Below, piece by piece: positions 39,011 through 48,027 of a stretch of 60,381 nt of DNA. Positions within the stretch are counted from its first letter, which is position 1; each line of letters opens with the position of its first letter. Source of the DNA: an uncultured Alcaligenaceae bacterium (lineage in GTDB: Bacteria > Pseudomonadota > Gammaproteobacteria > Burkholderiales > Burkholderiaceae_B); assembly GCA_937896225.1 (NCBI GenBank), contig CALBMZ010000154.1, positions 1 to 60,381 of the forward strand, given 5' to 3'. Under the pieces are notes generated by a model. The model was given only the letters and a program-made list of their open reading frames with translations, was not told where the DNA came from and did not search any database. The translations under genes and the position numbers were made by a program.

Positions 39011-41401
39011 CTGACTAAACGCCCGAGCCATGGCGCTTTCGGTTGATGGTTGTGCGGTTCCTTTTGTTCCAGCCTTGCCCTGATTGCTTAATTTTTTATT
39101 TGAACGCTGACCCGCCTTGGCGTCATGGCCGTCTGAACTGTGGGCCTGTGACCCACGGGCATTCAGCGCGTCATCATCTAGCCGCATGGTTAATGCAATG
39201 CGTTTGCGCGCCACATCGACTTCCATGACTTTAACTTTTACAGTTTGCCCCACGCGCACCACATCGCGTGGGTCTTGTACAAACTGAGTTGAAAGTGCCG
39301 AGATATGTACCAACCCATCTTGGTGTACACCTATATCAACAAATGCGCCAAAGTTAGCCACGTTGGTCACCACGCCCTCTAAAGTCATGCCCACTTTGAG
39401 GTCGTTCATACTTTCAATACCATCCTCAAATCGCGCAGTTTCAAATGCTGGGCGAGGGTCACGACCGGGTTTTTCAAGTTCAGATAGGATATCTTGTACA
39501 GTCGGTATGCCAAATTTATCGTCTGTGAACAGAGAAGGGCTTAACGCTTGTAAGTGGCTTTTATGGCCAATCGTTTGTTGAATATCCAGCTTTAAATGCC
39601 CCAATATTTTCTTCACCACCGAGTACGCTTCGGGGTGCACCGCCGAGGCATCAAGCGGGTTATCACCGCCAATGACTTTTAAAAATCCGGCCGCTTGTTC
39701 AAAGGCCTTGTCACCAAATCGCGTGACGTCAAGTAATGCCTTGCGGTTTTTAAACGCACCATTGTTTTCACGATGGGTGACTATATTTTGCGCTAAGGTG
39801 CTATTTAAGCCTGATACATGCATCAGTAGTGCAGCAGAAGCCGTGTTGACATCAACGCCTACGGCATTCACGCAATCTTCAACTACGGTGTCAAGTGCAC
39901 CCATTAGTTGACGTTGATTCACATCGTGCTGATACTGGCCTACACCAATTGCTTTGGGTTCAATTTTGACGAGCTCAGCCAAGGGATCCTGCAATCGACG
40001 TGCAATAGATACGGCCCCGCGTAACGTGACATCGAGGTCAGGAAACTCTTTAGCTGCTAATTCAGAGGCTGAATAAATTGACGCACCTGCTTCAGAAACA
40101 ACAATACGGGTGAGATTTAAATCTGGGTTGTTGGTGCTTAAATGCGCAACCAGTTTTTCAGTTTCGCGTGAGGCTGTACCATTGCCAATCGCAACCAACT
40201 CAATGTGATGGGTTCGAGCGATACGCGCTAAGGTGCTTAAGCTGCCCGCCACATCTTTACGAGGTTCAAAGGGGTAAATGGTCGCGGTTTCAAGCACCTT
40301 ACCCGTCACATCAATGGCGGCCAACTTCACGCCCGTACGAATGCCTGGGTCAAGCCCTAATACGGCCTTGGGTCCTGCTGGGGCAGCTAACAGCAGGTCT
40401 TTAAGGTTCGCACCGAACACGCGAATGGCCTCTGTTTCAGCCGACTCACGTAAGTTAGAAATAAACTCTGTTTCAAATGCTGTCAGCATTTTGACGCGCC
40501 ATGTCCAGCGCGACACATCACCCAACCAACGAGATCTGGCACTAGCTTGTGGCGTAAACGTATCGTTCGGTATAGACAATCGAACAGCTAAGCGTGCAAC
40601 GCAGGGGTGAGGGACGAGCGCGTCTTCTTCGACCGACAATCCAATGCGTAAATCAAGCACGCCTTGTTGACGGCCCCGTAACATGGCCAACATGCGATGC
40701 GAAGGCACTTTACGCAGGGGTTCAGAGAAGTTGAACCAATCACGAAAATTAGCCCCTTCGGTTTCTTTGCCCTCAACCACACGTGCATGAAGAAAACCGT
40801 GTTGCCAAACAAATTGACGCAAATCGGCAATCACATCAGCGGTTTCGGCAAAACGTTCAGCCAAAATATCACGAGCACCATCTAAAGCCGATTTAGCATC
40901 AAGAACGTTTGCCTCAGCATTTATATATTGAAGCGCAAAAATTTCAGGCTCGGCTTTTAGGTCATGTAAGATCGCGTCTGCCAACGGTTCCAAACCGGCT
41001 TCACGGGCAATTTGTGCCCGTGTTCGACGTTTGGGCTTGTAAGGGGCGTACAGGTCTTCTAAGCGTTGTTTGCTATCTGCTTTGCGCAGTGATGTAGCTA
41101 AGGCATCGGTCATGTGGCCAAATTGCTCAATTGAAACAATTACTGCTGTGCGACGTTCTTCAAAGCTTGATAAGTAATCTAAGCGGGTTTCAAGGTTACG
41201 CAGCACCGTATCATCAAGGCCCCCAGTTGTTTCTTTGCGATATCGAGCAATAAAGGGCACAGTGGACCCTTCATCTAACAAACCCATGGTGGCTTCAATT
41301 TGCCTAGGTGCAACACTAAGTTCTGTGGCCAGTTGCGTCACAATGCGGGCCCGAATGGCCGTTGGGTTGGTAAAGTCGGTGCTGAATAATGTTGAGGTCA
41401 T
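38999..41401 (-). CDS. tex: Tex-family RNA-binding transcriptional accessory protein
   Basis: The 800-residue protein has the Tex layout: N-terminal helical domain (IEATMGLLDEGSTVPFIARYRKETTGGLDD), YqgF-like RNase-H fold (VLGLDPGIRTGVKLAAID near residue 330), helix-hairpin-helix repeats (VDVNTASAALLMHVSG, near 505) and a C-terminal S1 RNA-binding domain (GMTLEGVVTNVANFGAFVDIG near 645). Tex binds nucleic acids and in Bordetella affects toxin gene expression. The ATG at 41401 is preferred since it gives the normal N-terminus; an in-frame ATG at 41449 adds 16 residues without a ribosome binding site. The tail after S1 is basic and disordered. Confidence 0.93.
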   Translation of the reverse strand: MTSTLFSTDFTNPTAIRARIVTQLATELSVAPRQIEATMGLLDEGSTVPFIARYRKETTGGLDDTVLRNLETRLDYLSSFEERRTAVIVSIEQFGHMTDALATSLRKADSKQRLEDLYAPYKPKRRTRAQIAREAGLEPLADAILHDLKAEPEIFALQYINAEANVLDAKSALDGARDILAERFAETADVIADLRQFVWQHGFLHARVVEGKETEGANFRDWFNFSEPLRKVPSHRMLAMLRGRQQGVLDLRIGLSVEEDALVPHPCVARLAVRLSIPNDTFTPQASARSRWLGDVSRWTWRVKMLTAFETEFISNLRESAETEAIRVFGANLKDLLLAAPAGPKAVLGLDPGIRTGVKLAAIDVTGKVLETATIYPFEPRKDVAGSLSTLARIARTHHIELVAIGNGTASRETEKLVAHLSTNNPDLNLTRIVVSEAGASIYSASELAAKEFPDLDVTLRGAVSIARRLQDPLAELVKIEPKAIGVGQYQHDVNQRQLMGALDTVVEDCVNAVGVDVNTASAALLMHVSGLNSTLAQNIVTHRENNGAFKNRKALLDVTRFGDKAFEQAAGFLKVIGGDNPLDASAVHPEAYSVVKKILGHLKLDIQQTIGHKSHLQALSPSLFTDDKFGIPTVQDILSELEKPGRDPRPAFETARFEDGIESMNDLKVGMTLEGVVTNVANFGAFVDIGVHQDGLVHISALSTQFVQDPRDVVRVGQTVKVKVMEVDVARKRIALTMRLDDDALNARGSQAHSSDGHDAKAGQRSNKKLSNQGKAGTKGTAQPSTESAMARAFSQLKR

Positions 41402-41496
41402 ACTTGTTTGTCTCGCTACATAAATTAAAAGCTCGGGGGATTGTGCCATAAGATACGGTTATCCATCGGTTAAGGTTAACTTGCCACCCACCCACC

Positions 41497-41502
41497 TATA
41501 AT
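41497..41502 (+). promoter_or_regulatory. -10 box right at the helicase start (possible leaderless transcript)
   Basis: A consensus TATAAT ends 6 nt before the ATG at 41509, so transcription would begin at or next to the start codon. A clear -35 box is missing. Confidence 0.4.
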
Positions 41503-41508
41503 GTGTGT

Positions 41509-43500
41509 ATGTTTGGAACAGACTTAGACGACATTTTTGCCCCACAAGGCCCGCTGGCTAAACAGTCAGATCGTTATCGCATGCGCGAAGCACAACGTGC
41601 CCTGGCGCACGATATTGCGCGCACCATCGAGAACCGTGGTTCTCTCATTGCTGAGGCGGGCACAGGTATTGGTAAAACTTGGGCTTATCTTGTGCCTGCC
41701 ATGATGGCGGGCGGAAAAGTGTTGATTTCAACGGGTACACGTACCCTTCAAGATCAGCTCTACAGTAAAGACTTTCCCCAAGTTAGAGCCTCGCTTAATG
41801 TGCCCATTGTCACCGCCTTATTAAAAGGCCGCAGTAATTACGTTTGCCACTACCACCTTGAGCGCTTACAAGACGACCCGCAAGGTTTGAAAGCGCGTGG
41901 CGAGGCCTATCAGTTGCGGCAAATTGTTCAGTTTGCTCAAAAATCTAAAACAGGTGATCGGGCCGAGCTGCAAACGGTACCGGAAGACGCTGATATTTGG
42001 TCGCGCGTTACAGCAACACGCGAAAACTGTTTGGGCCAAGAGTGCCCGCATGTCAAAGATTGCTTCGTTTACAAAGCGCGTCGGCTTGCCCAAGAGGCTG
42101 ATATTGTTGTGATTAATCATGCTTTGTTTATGGCCGATATGGCTTTAAAAGAAGAGGGCATTACCGATTTGCTGCCGCAGGCAGACATCATTATTTTTGA
42201 CGAGGCGCATCAGCTACCTGAAACGGCAACCCGGTTTTTGGGTAAACAAATATCAACTCATCAAGTCGTCGAGCTTGCGCGTCTAATTGAGGTGACGGGT
42301 TTGGCGCAAGCACGCGAGGCTGCACCGTGGTCTGTTTTGTCACAATCAATAGAAAATGCCACGAAAGTATTGCGTCTCTCTTGTGCGGCACTTGAGCATA
42401 TGCCATCGCGTCGCGTAACCTCTGAATCCATACCTGACCCAGTGGCTTTTGAGCAAGCCCGCTCAGAGCTAGATGACGCTTTAGCCAAAGCCCGAACGGC
42501 GTTGATCAGTCAGCAAGAACGTCACCCTGATTTAGCGGCTGCTTTGCGTTCGCTTGACACCATTCAAACGCGTCTGTCTCAGTGGGGCCAATCATCTGTG
42601 GCTTCGACTGTGGTGCATTGGCTAGAGTTGGGTTTGCATCATTTACGCTTACATAGCGCACCGTTATCGGTATCAGATTTGTTTTCCAAAGAAACGGAAG
42701 TTGACCAAGCGCGAATTTTTCTATCAGCCACACTCACTGTTAAGGGTGACTTCAGTCACTTTACGTCGCGCTTAGGTCTAGAACAAGCGCAAACGGTTCG
42801 TTATGAATCACCGTTTAGTTATCCAGATCAAGCCTTGCTGTATGTGCCAAAAGGGTTACCTCTACCGCAGGCACCAGACTTTTTAAATCAGTTCGTCGCA
42901 GCCCTTTTCCCCCTTATTCAAGCAGGTGAAGGTGCTACCCTTGTGTTGTGTACGACACTTAGAGCGGTTGAGCGCGTGGCACAATTATTAGCTGAGGCAT
43001 ACGAGGCACACAAAATTGAGTGGCCTATTTTGCGTCAAGGTACACAAACGCGACGTTTTTTGCTCGAAAAGTTTCGCGATACGCCCCATGCAGTATTAGT
43101 AGGTAGTGCAAGTTTTTGGGAAGGTATTGACGTGGTGGGCAGTCAACTCACAACGGTAGCGATTGATAAACTACCCTTTGCTCCACCAGACGACCCTGTG
43201 CTTGAAGCCCGTTTAAAAGTATGCCGACAAGAAGGCGGTAACCCATTTATGTCGTTCCAGTTGCCTGAGGCGGCGATAACACTCAAACAAGGCGCTGGTC
43301 GGTTAATTCGCAGTGAGCAAGACTGGGGCGTGCTGATGGTGGGCGACACCCGTTTGGTTGAAAAGCCTTATGGCCGCTTGTTGTGGCAAGGGCTTCCCCC
43401 CTTTAAACGCACGCGCGTACTCGATGATGCCGTAAGGTTTTTAACCACAAAACGTCAACAAGCAGCACAAGCTAAACAATCAGTTGAAACGATTGATTAA
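41509..43500 (+). CDS. DinG/YoaA-type ATP-dependent DNA helicase with iron-sulfur cluster
   Basis: A 663-residue XPD-like superfamily 2 helicase. Walker A is AEAGTGIGKTWAYL (near residue 50), the DEAH box is IIFDEAHQLPE (near 230), and the C-terminal helicase motifs include SASFWEGIDVVG and QGAGRLIRSEQDWG. Between the first motifs four cysteines (in NYVCHYH, ENCLG, QECPH and KDCFV) fit the [4Fe-4S] ligands of the DinG/XPD group. Such enzymes unwind forked or R-loop DNA in repair. ATG 41509 is used rather than the in-frame GTG 41503, which lies partly in the -10 box. The stop overlaps the bamD stop on the other strand (shared TTAA). Confidence 0.9.
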   Translation: MFGTDLDDIFAPQGPLAKQSDRYRMREAQRALAHDIARTIENRGSLIAEAGTGIGKTWAYLVPAMMAGGKVLISTGTRTLQDQLYSKDFPQVRASLNVPIVTALLKGRSNYVCHYHLERLQDDPQGLKARGEAYQLRQIVQFAQKSKTGDRAELQTVPEDADIWSRVTATRENCLGQECPHVKDCFVYKARRLAQEADIVVINHALFMADMALKEEGITDLLPQADIIIFDEAHQLPETATRFLGKQISTHQVVELARLIEVTGLAQAREAAPWSVLSQSIENATKVLRLSCAALEHMPSRRVTSESIPDPVAFEQARSELDDALAKARTALISQQERHPDLAAALRSLDTIQTRLSQWGQSSVASTVVHWLELGLHHLRLHSAPLSVSDLFSKETEVDQARIFLSATLTVKGDFSHFTSRLGLEQAQTVRYESPFSYPDQALLYVPKGLPLPQAPDFLNQFVAALFPLIQAGEGATLVLCTTLRAVERVAQLLAEAYEAHKIEWPILRQGTQTRRFLLEKFRDTPHAVLVGSASFWEGIDVVGSQLTTVAIDKLPFAPPDDPVLEARLKVCRQEGGNPFMSFQLPEAAITLKQGAGRLIRSEQDWGVLMVGDTRLVEKPYGRLLWQGLPPFKRTRVLDDAVRFLTTKRQQAAQAKQSVETID

Positions 43501-44324
43501 AGTAAACGCATCGGGTTCCATTTACTGTATTTATCTGGAAAACCGTCTGCAATCAGTTTGGTGTTCGGAAAATTCGCCAACAATACGCGCTCTGAGTCTT
43601 GACTGAGTTCCGTTAGACCTAACTTTTTATAAGACATCATCATGATGTAGAGGGCAGATTCAGAAGCGGGTACACCCTCAAACTCAGTAATGACGTTTTG
43701 AGCCCGATTGATCGCCGCAACATAACCTTGTCGATCATAATAAAAACGGGCTAAATGAACCTGGTGATCGGCCATGATGTTAACCAACCAACTCATTCTT
43801 TTGCGAGCATCAGGCGCGTAGCGGCTATCAGGAAAACGTGTAATTAATGAATTAAAGGCCTCGTAAGAGTTGCGTAACGCTTGGGGGTCGCGTTCTGACG
43901 GGTCTTGTTGGGTGAAGCGAGAAAACACTGCACTGGGGGGCGTAAATAAAATCAGCCCCTTAAGGTAGAGCATATAGTCAGTACCTGGGTGATTGGGGTA
44001 TTGCTGTTCAAAGCGGGCAATTGTGGCGAGCGCTTGTTCAGGTTCGTTTTGCTTCCATTGCACATAAGCTAAATTGATAAGCGATTGCTGGGCATACGGG
44101 CCAAATGGAAACCGCGCCTCAACAGCTGTAAAGCGGTCTGCTGCATCTTTGTAGTTGCCATCATTCATTTCAGCGCTGCCGTCTTGATACAGCTTTTCAA
44201 CTGACCAATTTGCAGTCGGGTCAATATCTTGCCCCTTCGATGCACAACCGCTCAAAACAAGTAAACAGATTGAAAAAAATATAACTGTCGCAAAAGACGA
44301 CTTAGAACGATTAGAAATTATCAT
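43497..44324 (-). CDS. bamD: Outer membrane protein assembly factor BamD
   Basis: A lipoprotein of the BAM complex that folds outer-membrane beta-barrels. The signal ends in a clear lipobox LSGC (cysteine at about residue 27), and the mature part has tetratricopeptide-type helical repeats with the family stretches DGNYKDAADRFTAVEARFPFGPYAQQSLINLAYVQWK and FPDSRYAPDARKRMSWL. The ATG at 44324 gives a signal of normal length (275 residues in all) but has no ribosome binding site; an in-frame GTG at 44357 has AAGGGA 6 nt upstream and would give 286 residues. Either start lies close to the divergent rluD promoter. The bamD/rluD divergence is conserved in proteobacteria. Confidence 0.93.
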   Translation of the reverse strand: MIISNRSKSSFATVIFFSICLLVLSGCASKGQDIDPTANWSVEKLYQDGSAEMNDGNYKDAADRFTAVEARFPFGPYAQQSLINLAYVQWKQNEPEQALATIARFEQQYPNHPGTDYMLYLKGLILFTPPSAVFSRFTQQDPSERDPQALRNSYEAFNSLITRFPDSRYAPDARKRMSWLVNIMADHQVHLARFYYDRQGYVAAINRAQNVITEFEGVPASESALYIMMMSYKKLGLTELSQDSERVLLANFPNTKLIADGFPDKYSKWNPMRLL

Positions 44325-44367
44325 TGGGGGCAAACTATTTAAAAAAGAGGATGTCACGCCATATCCC

Positions 44368-44396
44368 TTGGTGTTAGCATTTACACTTATTATAAG
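44368..44396 (+). promoter_or_regulatory. Promoter of rluD
   Basis: TTGGTG and TATAAG are separated by 17 nt, giving a start near 44403. This places the rluD start codon downstream of that point. Confidence 0.5.
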
Positions 44397-44415
44397 TTCA
44401 CAAAGCGTAACGAAC

Positions 44416-45372
44416 GTGGTTTCAGATAAAGAAGTGTCCAATGATGACGAAGCAACCCGTTTTGTCGTGCCCGAATCGCTTGCAGGTGGGCGGCTAGACA
44501 AGGTTTTAGCCACCCTTATGCCTGAGCATTCTCGTGGCCGTATTCAAAACTGGGTTGAAGCAGGTTATGTTGAGGTTAATCAACAACCCACTAAAATACG
44601 ACACATTGCAAAATGGGGCGAAGTAATTTCAGTTTGGGCGCAACCCGCCCCTGAAGATTTGGCTTACAAGCCTGAAGACGTCGCGTTTGATGTGGTTAGT
44701 GAGTCGCCTACTTATATCGTTGTGCAAAAGCCTGTTGGCTTGGTCACCCATCCGGGTTCGGGCAATTGGGGCGGTACGTTACTCAACGGTTTGTTGTTTC
44801 GCTACCCAGAGTTAGCCAGTGTGCCGCGTGCCGGTATTGTGCATCGCCTTGATAAAGACACCTCGGGTCTCATGGTGGTGGCACGAACTGAAATTGCCCA
44901 AACACATTTGGTGAGGCAAATGCAGGCACGCAGTGTGAGCCGCACTTATGTGGCACTGGTGCATGGTCGCACGTTGCCCCAAGGCACCATTAACCGCCCA
45001 GTGGGTCGCGATCAACGTGTGCCAGTGCGTATGACCACTGAAAACCCCAGCGCACCGCGTGAAGCCATCACCCACTATACCTGTCGTCAAGCAGGGCATT
45101 ACGACACGTTGGGGGTATCTGAATTGATTTGCAAACTTGAAACGGGCCGAACCCACCAAATTCGAGCACACATGGCTAGTTTGGGCCACCCTTTATTAGG
45201 TGACACACTATATGGTGGTCGTATGGTGGGCAGTATCAAACGGCAAATGTTGCATGCCTATTCTTTAGCATTTGACGACCCCCAAACTCAATCACGGCTT
45301 GCTTTTGAGTCATCTTTACCAGCTGATATGCAAGAAATAGTCGATACCACTGTTTGGAATCATGCCGTTTAA
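44416..45372 (+). CDS. rluD: 23S rRNA pseudouridine synthase RluD
   Basis: RluD makes the pseudouridines of helix 69 of 23S rRNA (positions 1911, 1915, 1917 in E. coli). An N-terminal S4 RNA-binding domain (GGRLDKVLATLMPEHSRGRIQNWVEAGYVEVN) is followed by the catalytic domain with the aspartate in GIVHRLDKDTSGLMVVA and the later LETGRTHQIRAHM and GHPLLGDTLYGG. No ATG is available near the start. GTG at 44416 is used (318 residues) because it lies just past the predicted transcription start; a second GTG at 44434 is equally possible. The 3' end overlaps pgeF by 11 bp. Confidence 0.93.
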   Translation: MVSDKEVSNDDEATRFVVPESLAGGRLDKVLATLMPEHSRGRIQNWVEAGYVEVNQQPTKIRHIAKWGEVISVWAQPAPEDLAYKPEDVAFDVVSESPTYIVVQKPVGLVTHPGSGNWGGTLLNGLLFRYPELASVPRAGIVHRLDKDTSGLMVVARTEIAQTHLVRQMQARSVSRTYVALVHGRTLPQGTINRPVGRDQRVPVRMTTENPSAPREAITHYTCRQAGHYDTLGVSELICKLETGRTHQIRAHMASLGHPLLGDTLYGGRMVGSIKRQMLHAYSLAFDDPQTQSRLAFESSLPADMQEIVDTTVWNHAV

Positions 45373-46132
45373 TCTGCAGGTTATTCCGGTTGAGGGGTTG
45401 GGGCAATCCGTTGCGGGTTTTTGTACCACCCGTGAAGGCGGTGTGAGCGTCGAACCCTACCAATCGCTTAATTTAGGCCTTCATGTAGGCGATAACCCTC
45501 TGGCTGTTAACGCAAACCGCAATTTATTAAACACGGCCTTACCTAACCAACCTATTTGGCTCAACCAAGTGCATGGCACGAAAGTTTTTGAGGCCAATCA
45601 ATGCTTGCATGCTGAAACTCAACAACCCGTGCCAACGGCCGATGCCGCCGTCACCACTCATATTGACTTGCCGTTAGCCATTTTGACCGCTGACTGTTTG
45701 CCAATCGTGATGACTGATAAAGCAGGTACGGTACTGGGGGTCGCGCACGCTGGTTGGCGCGGTTTGGCGCAGGGTGTGCTTGAGGCCACTTTGCAAACGA
45801 TGCAGCAGGCAAGCCCTAGTTTGCACGACTGGACGGCATGGGTAGGTCCAGGTATTGGTCCATTGGCGTTTCAGGTCGGTCAAGAGGTGTATCAAACCTT
45901 CATTGATCAGCACGAAGCCGATCACGTTTTTTTTAAACCTGATACGCATCAACCTGGCAAATGGCTAGCCGACTTAGCGGGGCTAGCTGGGCAACGCTTG
46001 ATACGGCTTGGGGCACAAAAGATTGTTCAAAGTCAACGTTGCACCTTTAACGAAAAAAACCATTTTTTTTCTTACCGTCGAGAAGGACAAACGGGTCGTA
46101 TGGCAACCGTTGCATGGTTAACCCAACATTAA
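45362..46132 (+). CDS. pgeF: Peptidoglycan editing factor PgeF (YfiH, multicopper polyphenol oxidase-like fold)
   Basis: A 256-residue protein of the YfiH/DUF152 family. The metal-site motifs are HGTKVF, TADCLPIVM and GVAHAGWRGLAQG, with the later GPGIGPLAFQVG. In E. coli the enzyme removes wrongly placed serine from peptidoglycan precursors (UDP-MurNAc-L-Ser); relatives have purine nucleoside phosphorylase or laccase activity. It begins inside the end of rluD (11-bp overlap), the same order as in E. coli (bamD, rluD, yfiH). No signal peptide is seen. Confidence 0.92.
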   Translation: MPFNLQVIPVEGLGQSVAGFCTTREGGVSVEPYQSLNLGLHVGDNPLAVNANRNLLNTALPNQPIWLNQVHGTKVFEANQCLHAETQQPVPTADAAVTTHIDLPLAILTADCLPIVMTDKAGTVLGVAHAGWRGLAQGVLEATLQTMQQASPSLHDWTAWVGPGIGPLAFQVGQEVYQTFIDQHEADHVFFKPDTHQPGKWLADLAGLAGQRLIRLGAQKIVQSQRCTFNEKNHFFSYRREGQTGRMATVAWLTQH

Positions 46133-46240
46133 TATAACGCTGACAACCTCCCCGTAATAAAGGTGCGAGTTTTACGTGCCAACTGATAAATCTAGGTGCG
46201 GTTTAGTCGAAAACTTAGAAGGTTTTACTGGTTTTCACCA

Positions 46241-46269
46241 TTGACAACTATTAGCACTCAGCGCACGAT
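46241..46269 (+). promoter_or_regulatory. Possible phaC promoter
   Basis: A perfect -35 box TTGACA is followed after 17 nt by CACGAT, a poor -10. It lies 38 bp before the phaC GTG in the 174-bp gap after pgeF. Confidence 0.35.
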
Positions 46270-46306
46270 CGAGCAAGGTGTTAAAGTTTAAAAAATGCTT
46301 CATTAG

Positions 46307-47947
46307 GTGAATGATTTGAGTACCTCAAAACCAACCCAGTGGCCAACGCCCTTAGGCCTCAGCAAAGAAGACGCGGCAACCATTCAAAACGAATTTATGG
46401 CTGAATGGCAAAAGCTTTCTCAGTCGGCAGCTCACGGCAAGGTTCCGCCTGTTGCCGACCGTCGATTCAAAGCAGAGGCTTGGGGTTCAAGCCCCATGCA
46501 CTTAATGATGGCACATTTGTACCTGTTGTCTGGCGAAGCCATGCAAAAAATGGTTGACGTGGTGCAAGCCCCCTCAGACGTAAAAGATAAATTGAAGTTT
46601 TCTGTTATGCAGTGGGTTGATGCCATGTCACCTGCTAATTACTTAGCCACCAACCCAGAAGCTCAAAAGGCCTTGATTGATTCGGGTGGTGAAACCATGC
46701 GTACTGGCATGGAAAACTTTATGAAAGACCTCAAGAAAGGTCGTATCAGTCACTCTGATGAAAGTCAGTTTGAAGTGGGCGTGAGTTTGGCAAACACGGC
46801 TGGTCAAGTTGTGTTTAAAAATAAGTATTTTGAGCTCATTCAGTACGCGCCACAAACCGCTACCGTTTTTCAACGCCCCTTATTAATGGTGCCACCTTGC
46901 ATCAACAAGTTTTACATTCTTGATTTACAACCTGAAAATTCGTTTGTTCGATACATGGTAGAGCAAGGTCATACGGTTTTTGTGATGGCCTGGCGCAACC
47001 CACTGGAAAGCGACAAAGATGGCATTCAAAAAGCTACCTGGGACGACTATCTGTCTGACGGCATTTTAAAAGCAGTTGAGGTCGTTTCTGACATTAGCGG
47101 TCAAAGCAAAATCAATGCACTTGGCTTTTGTGTCGGTGGTACCATGTTGGCCAGTGCCTTAGCGGTTGCCGCAGCCCGTAAAACCTACCCCGTAGCATCT
47201 GTCACCTTGCTCACAACTATGCTTGACTTTGAAGATGCCGGCGTCTTAGGTGTTTTTGTTGACGAGGCGCACGCCTCGCTTCGCGAGAAACAAATAGGTG
47301 AGGGTGGCTTAATGTCAGCCCGAGAGTTGAGCAATACATTTTCGTTCCTACGGCCCAATGAGCTCGTGTGGAATTATGTTGTTTCTAATTACCTCAAGGG
47401 CGAAACACCTGTTTCATTTGACTTGCTTTACTGGAATGGCGACGGTACAAACTTGCCTGGCCCTTTCTTTACTTGGTATTTCCGCAACATGTACCTTGAA
47501 AACAAATTATGCATACCCAAAGCTTTGACCTGTTTAGGGCAAAAGGTAGATTTGGGGTCTATTAAAACGCCAACTTATTTATACGCTTCACGTGACGACC
47601 ACATTGTGCCTTGGCGTTCAGGTTACAAATCATCTGGTTTACTCAAAGGTGTAAATCGTTTCGTTTTGGGGGCTTCAGGCCATATTGCTGGTGTCATTAA
47701 TCCACCTGAAAAAAATCGTCGTAACTATTGGGTTGCTGACAACCAAGCTGCAGGCGCTAAAGCCAGAAGTGCTGAAGATTGGTTTGATTCAGCTACTGAA
47801 GTGCAGGGCAGTTGGTGGCCCGACTATACCGCTTGGCTGGCTGATTTTGGTGGCAAAAAGGTTAAGGCTTCGGCCGTGTTTGGTAACGCTGAACATAAAC
47901 CAACCAATGCTGCACCAGGCACTTACGTTAAAGTGCGAGCAGAATAA
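46307..47947 (+). CDS. phaC: Class I poly(3-hydroxyalkanoate) polymerase
   Basis: PhaC (546 residues) polymerises 3-hydroxyacyl-CoA into storage polyester on granules. The lipase-like box is GFCVGGTM with the catalytic cysteine at residue 275; the aspartate lies in YASRDDHIVPW and the histidine in GASGHIAGVINPP. It is somewhat shorter at the N-terminus than the Cupriavidus enzyme (589). The start is uncertain: GTG 46307 is the longest choice, while TTG 46316 has AGGTGA 5 nt upstream. The neighbours are phaB and phaR, but the thiolase gene phaA, usually between phaC and phaB, is missing, so acetoacetyl-CoA must be made by a thiolase encoded elsewhere. Confidence 0.95.
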   Translation: MNDLSTSKPTQWPTPLGLSKEDAATIQNEFMAEWQKLSQSAAHGKVPPVADRRFKAEAWGSSPMHLMMAHLYLLSGEAMQKMVDVVQAPSDVKDKLKFSVMQWVDAMSPANYLATNPEAQKALIDSGGETMRTGMENFMKDLKKGRISHSDESQFEVGVSLANTAGQVVFKNKYFELIQYAPQTATVFQRPLLMVPPCINKFYILDLQPENSFVRYMVEQGHTVFVMAWRNPLESDKDGIQKATWDDYLSDGILKAVEVVSDISGQSKINALGFCVGGTMLASALAVAAARKTYPVASVTLLTTMLDFEDAGVLGVFVDEAHASLREKQIGEGGLMSARELSNTFSFLRPNELVWNYVVSNYLKGETPVSFDLLYWNGDGTNLPGPFFTWYFRNMYLENKLCIPKALTCLGQKVDLGSIKTPTYLYASRDDHIVPWRSGYKSSGLLKGVNRFVLGASGHIAGVINPPEKNRRNYWVADNQAAGAKARSAEDWFDSATEVQGSWWPDYTAWLADFGGKKVKASAVFGNAEHKPTNAAPGTYVKVRAE

Positions 47948-48027
47948 ATTTTTATAACCCTCAGTATTTATTACCCTTACAAAGCGTATAAAAAATACGT
48001 TTAAAAACAACTAAAGGAGATTTAAAC

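Noticed and set aside
44812-45189. 125-codon frame antisense to rluD
   Set aside because: Shadow of the conserved catalytic domain; rich in His, Thr and Cys without any domain or start signal.
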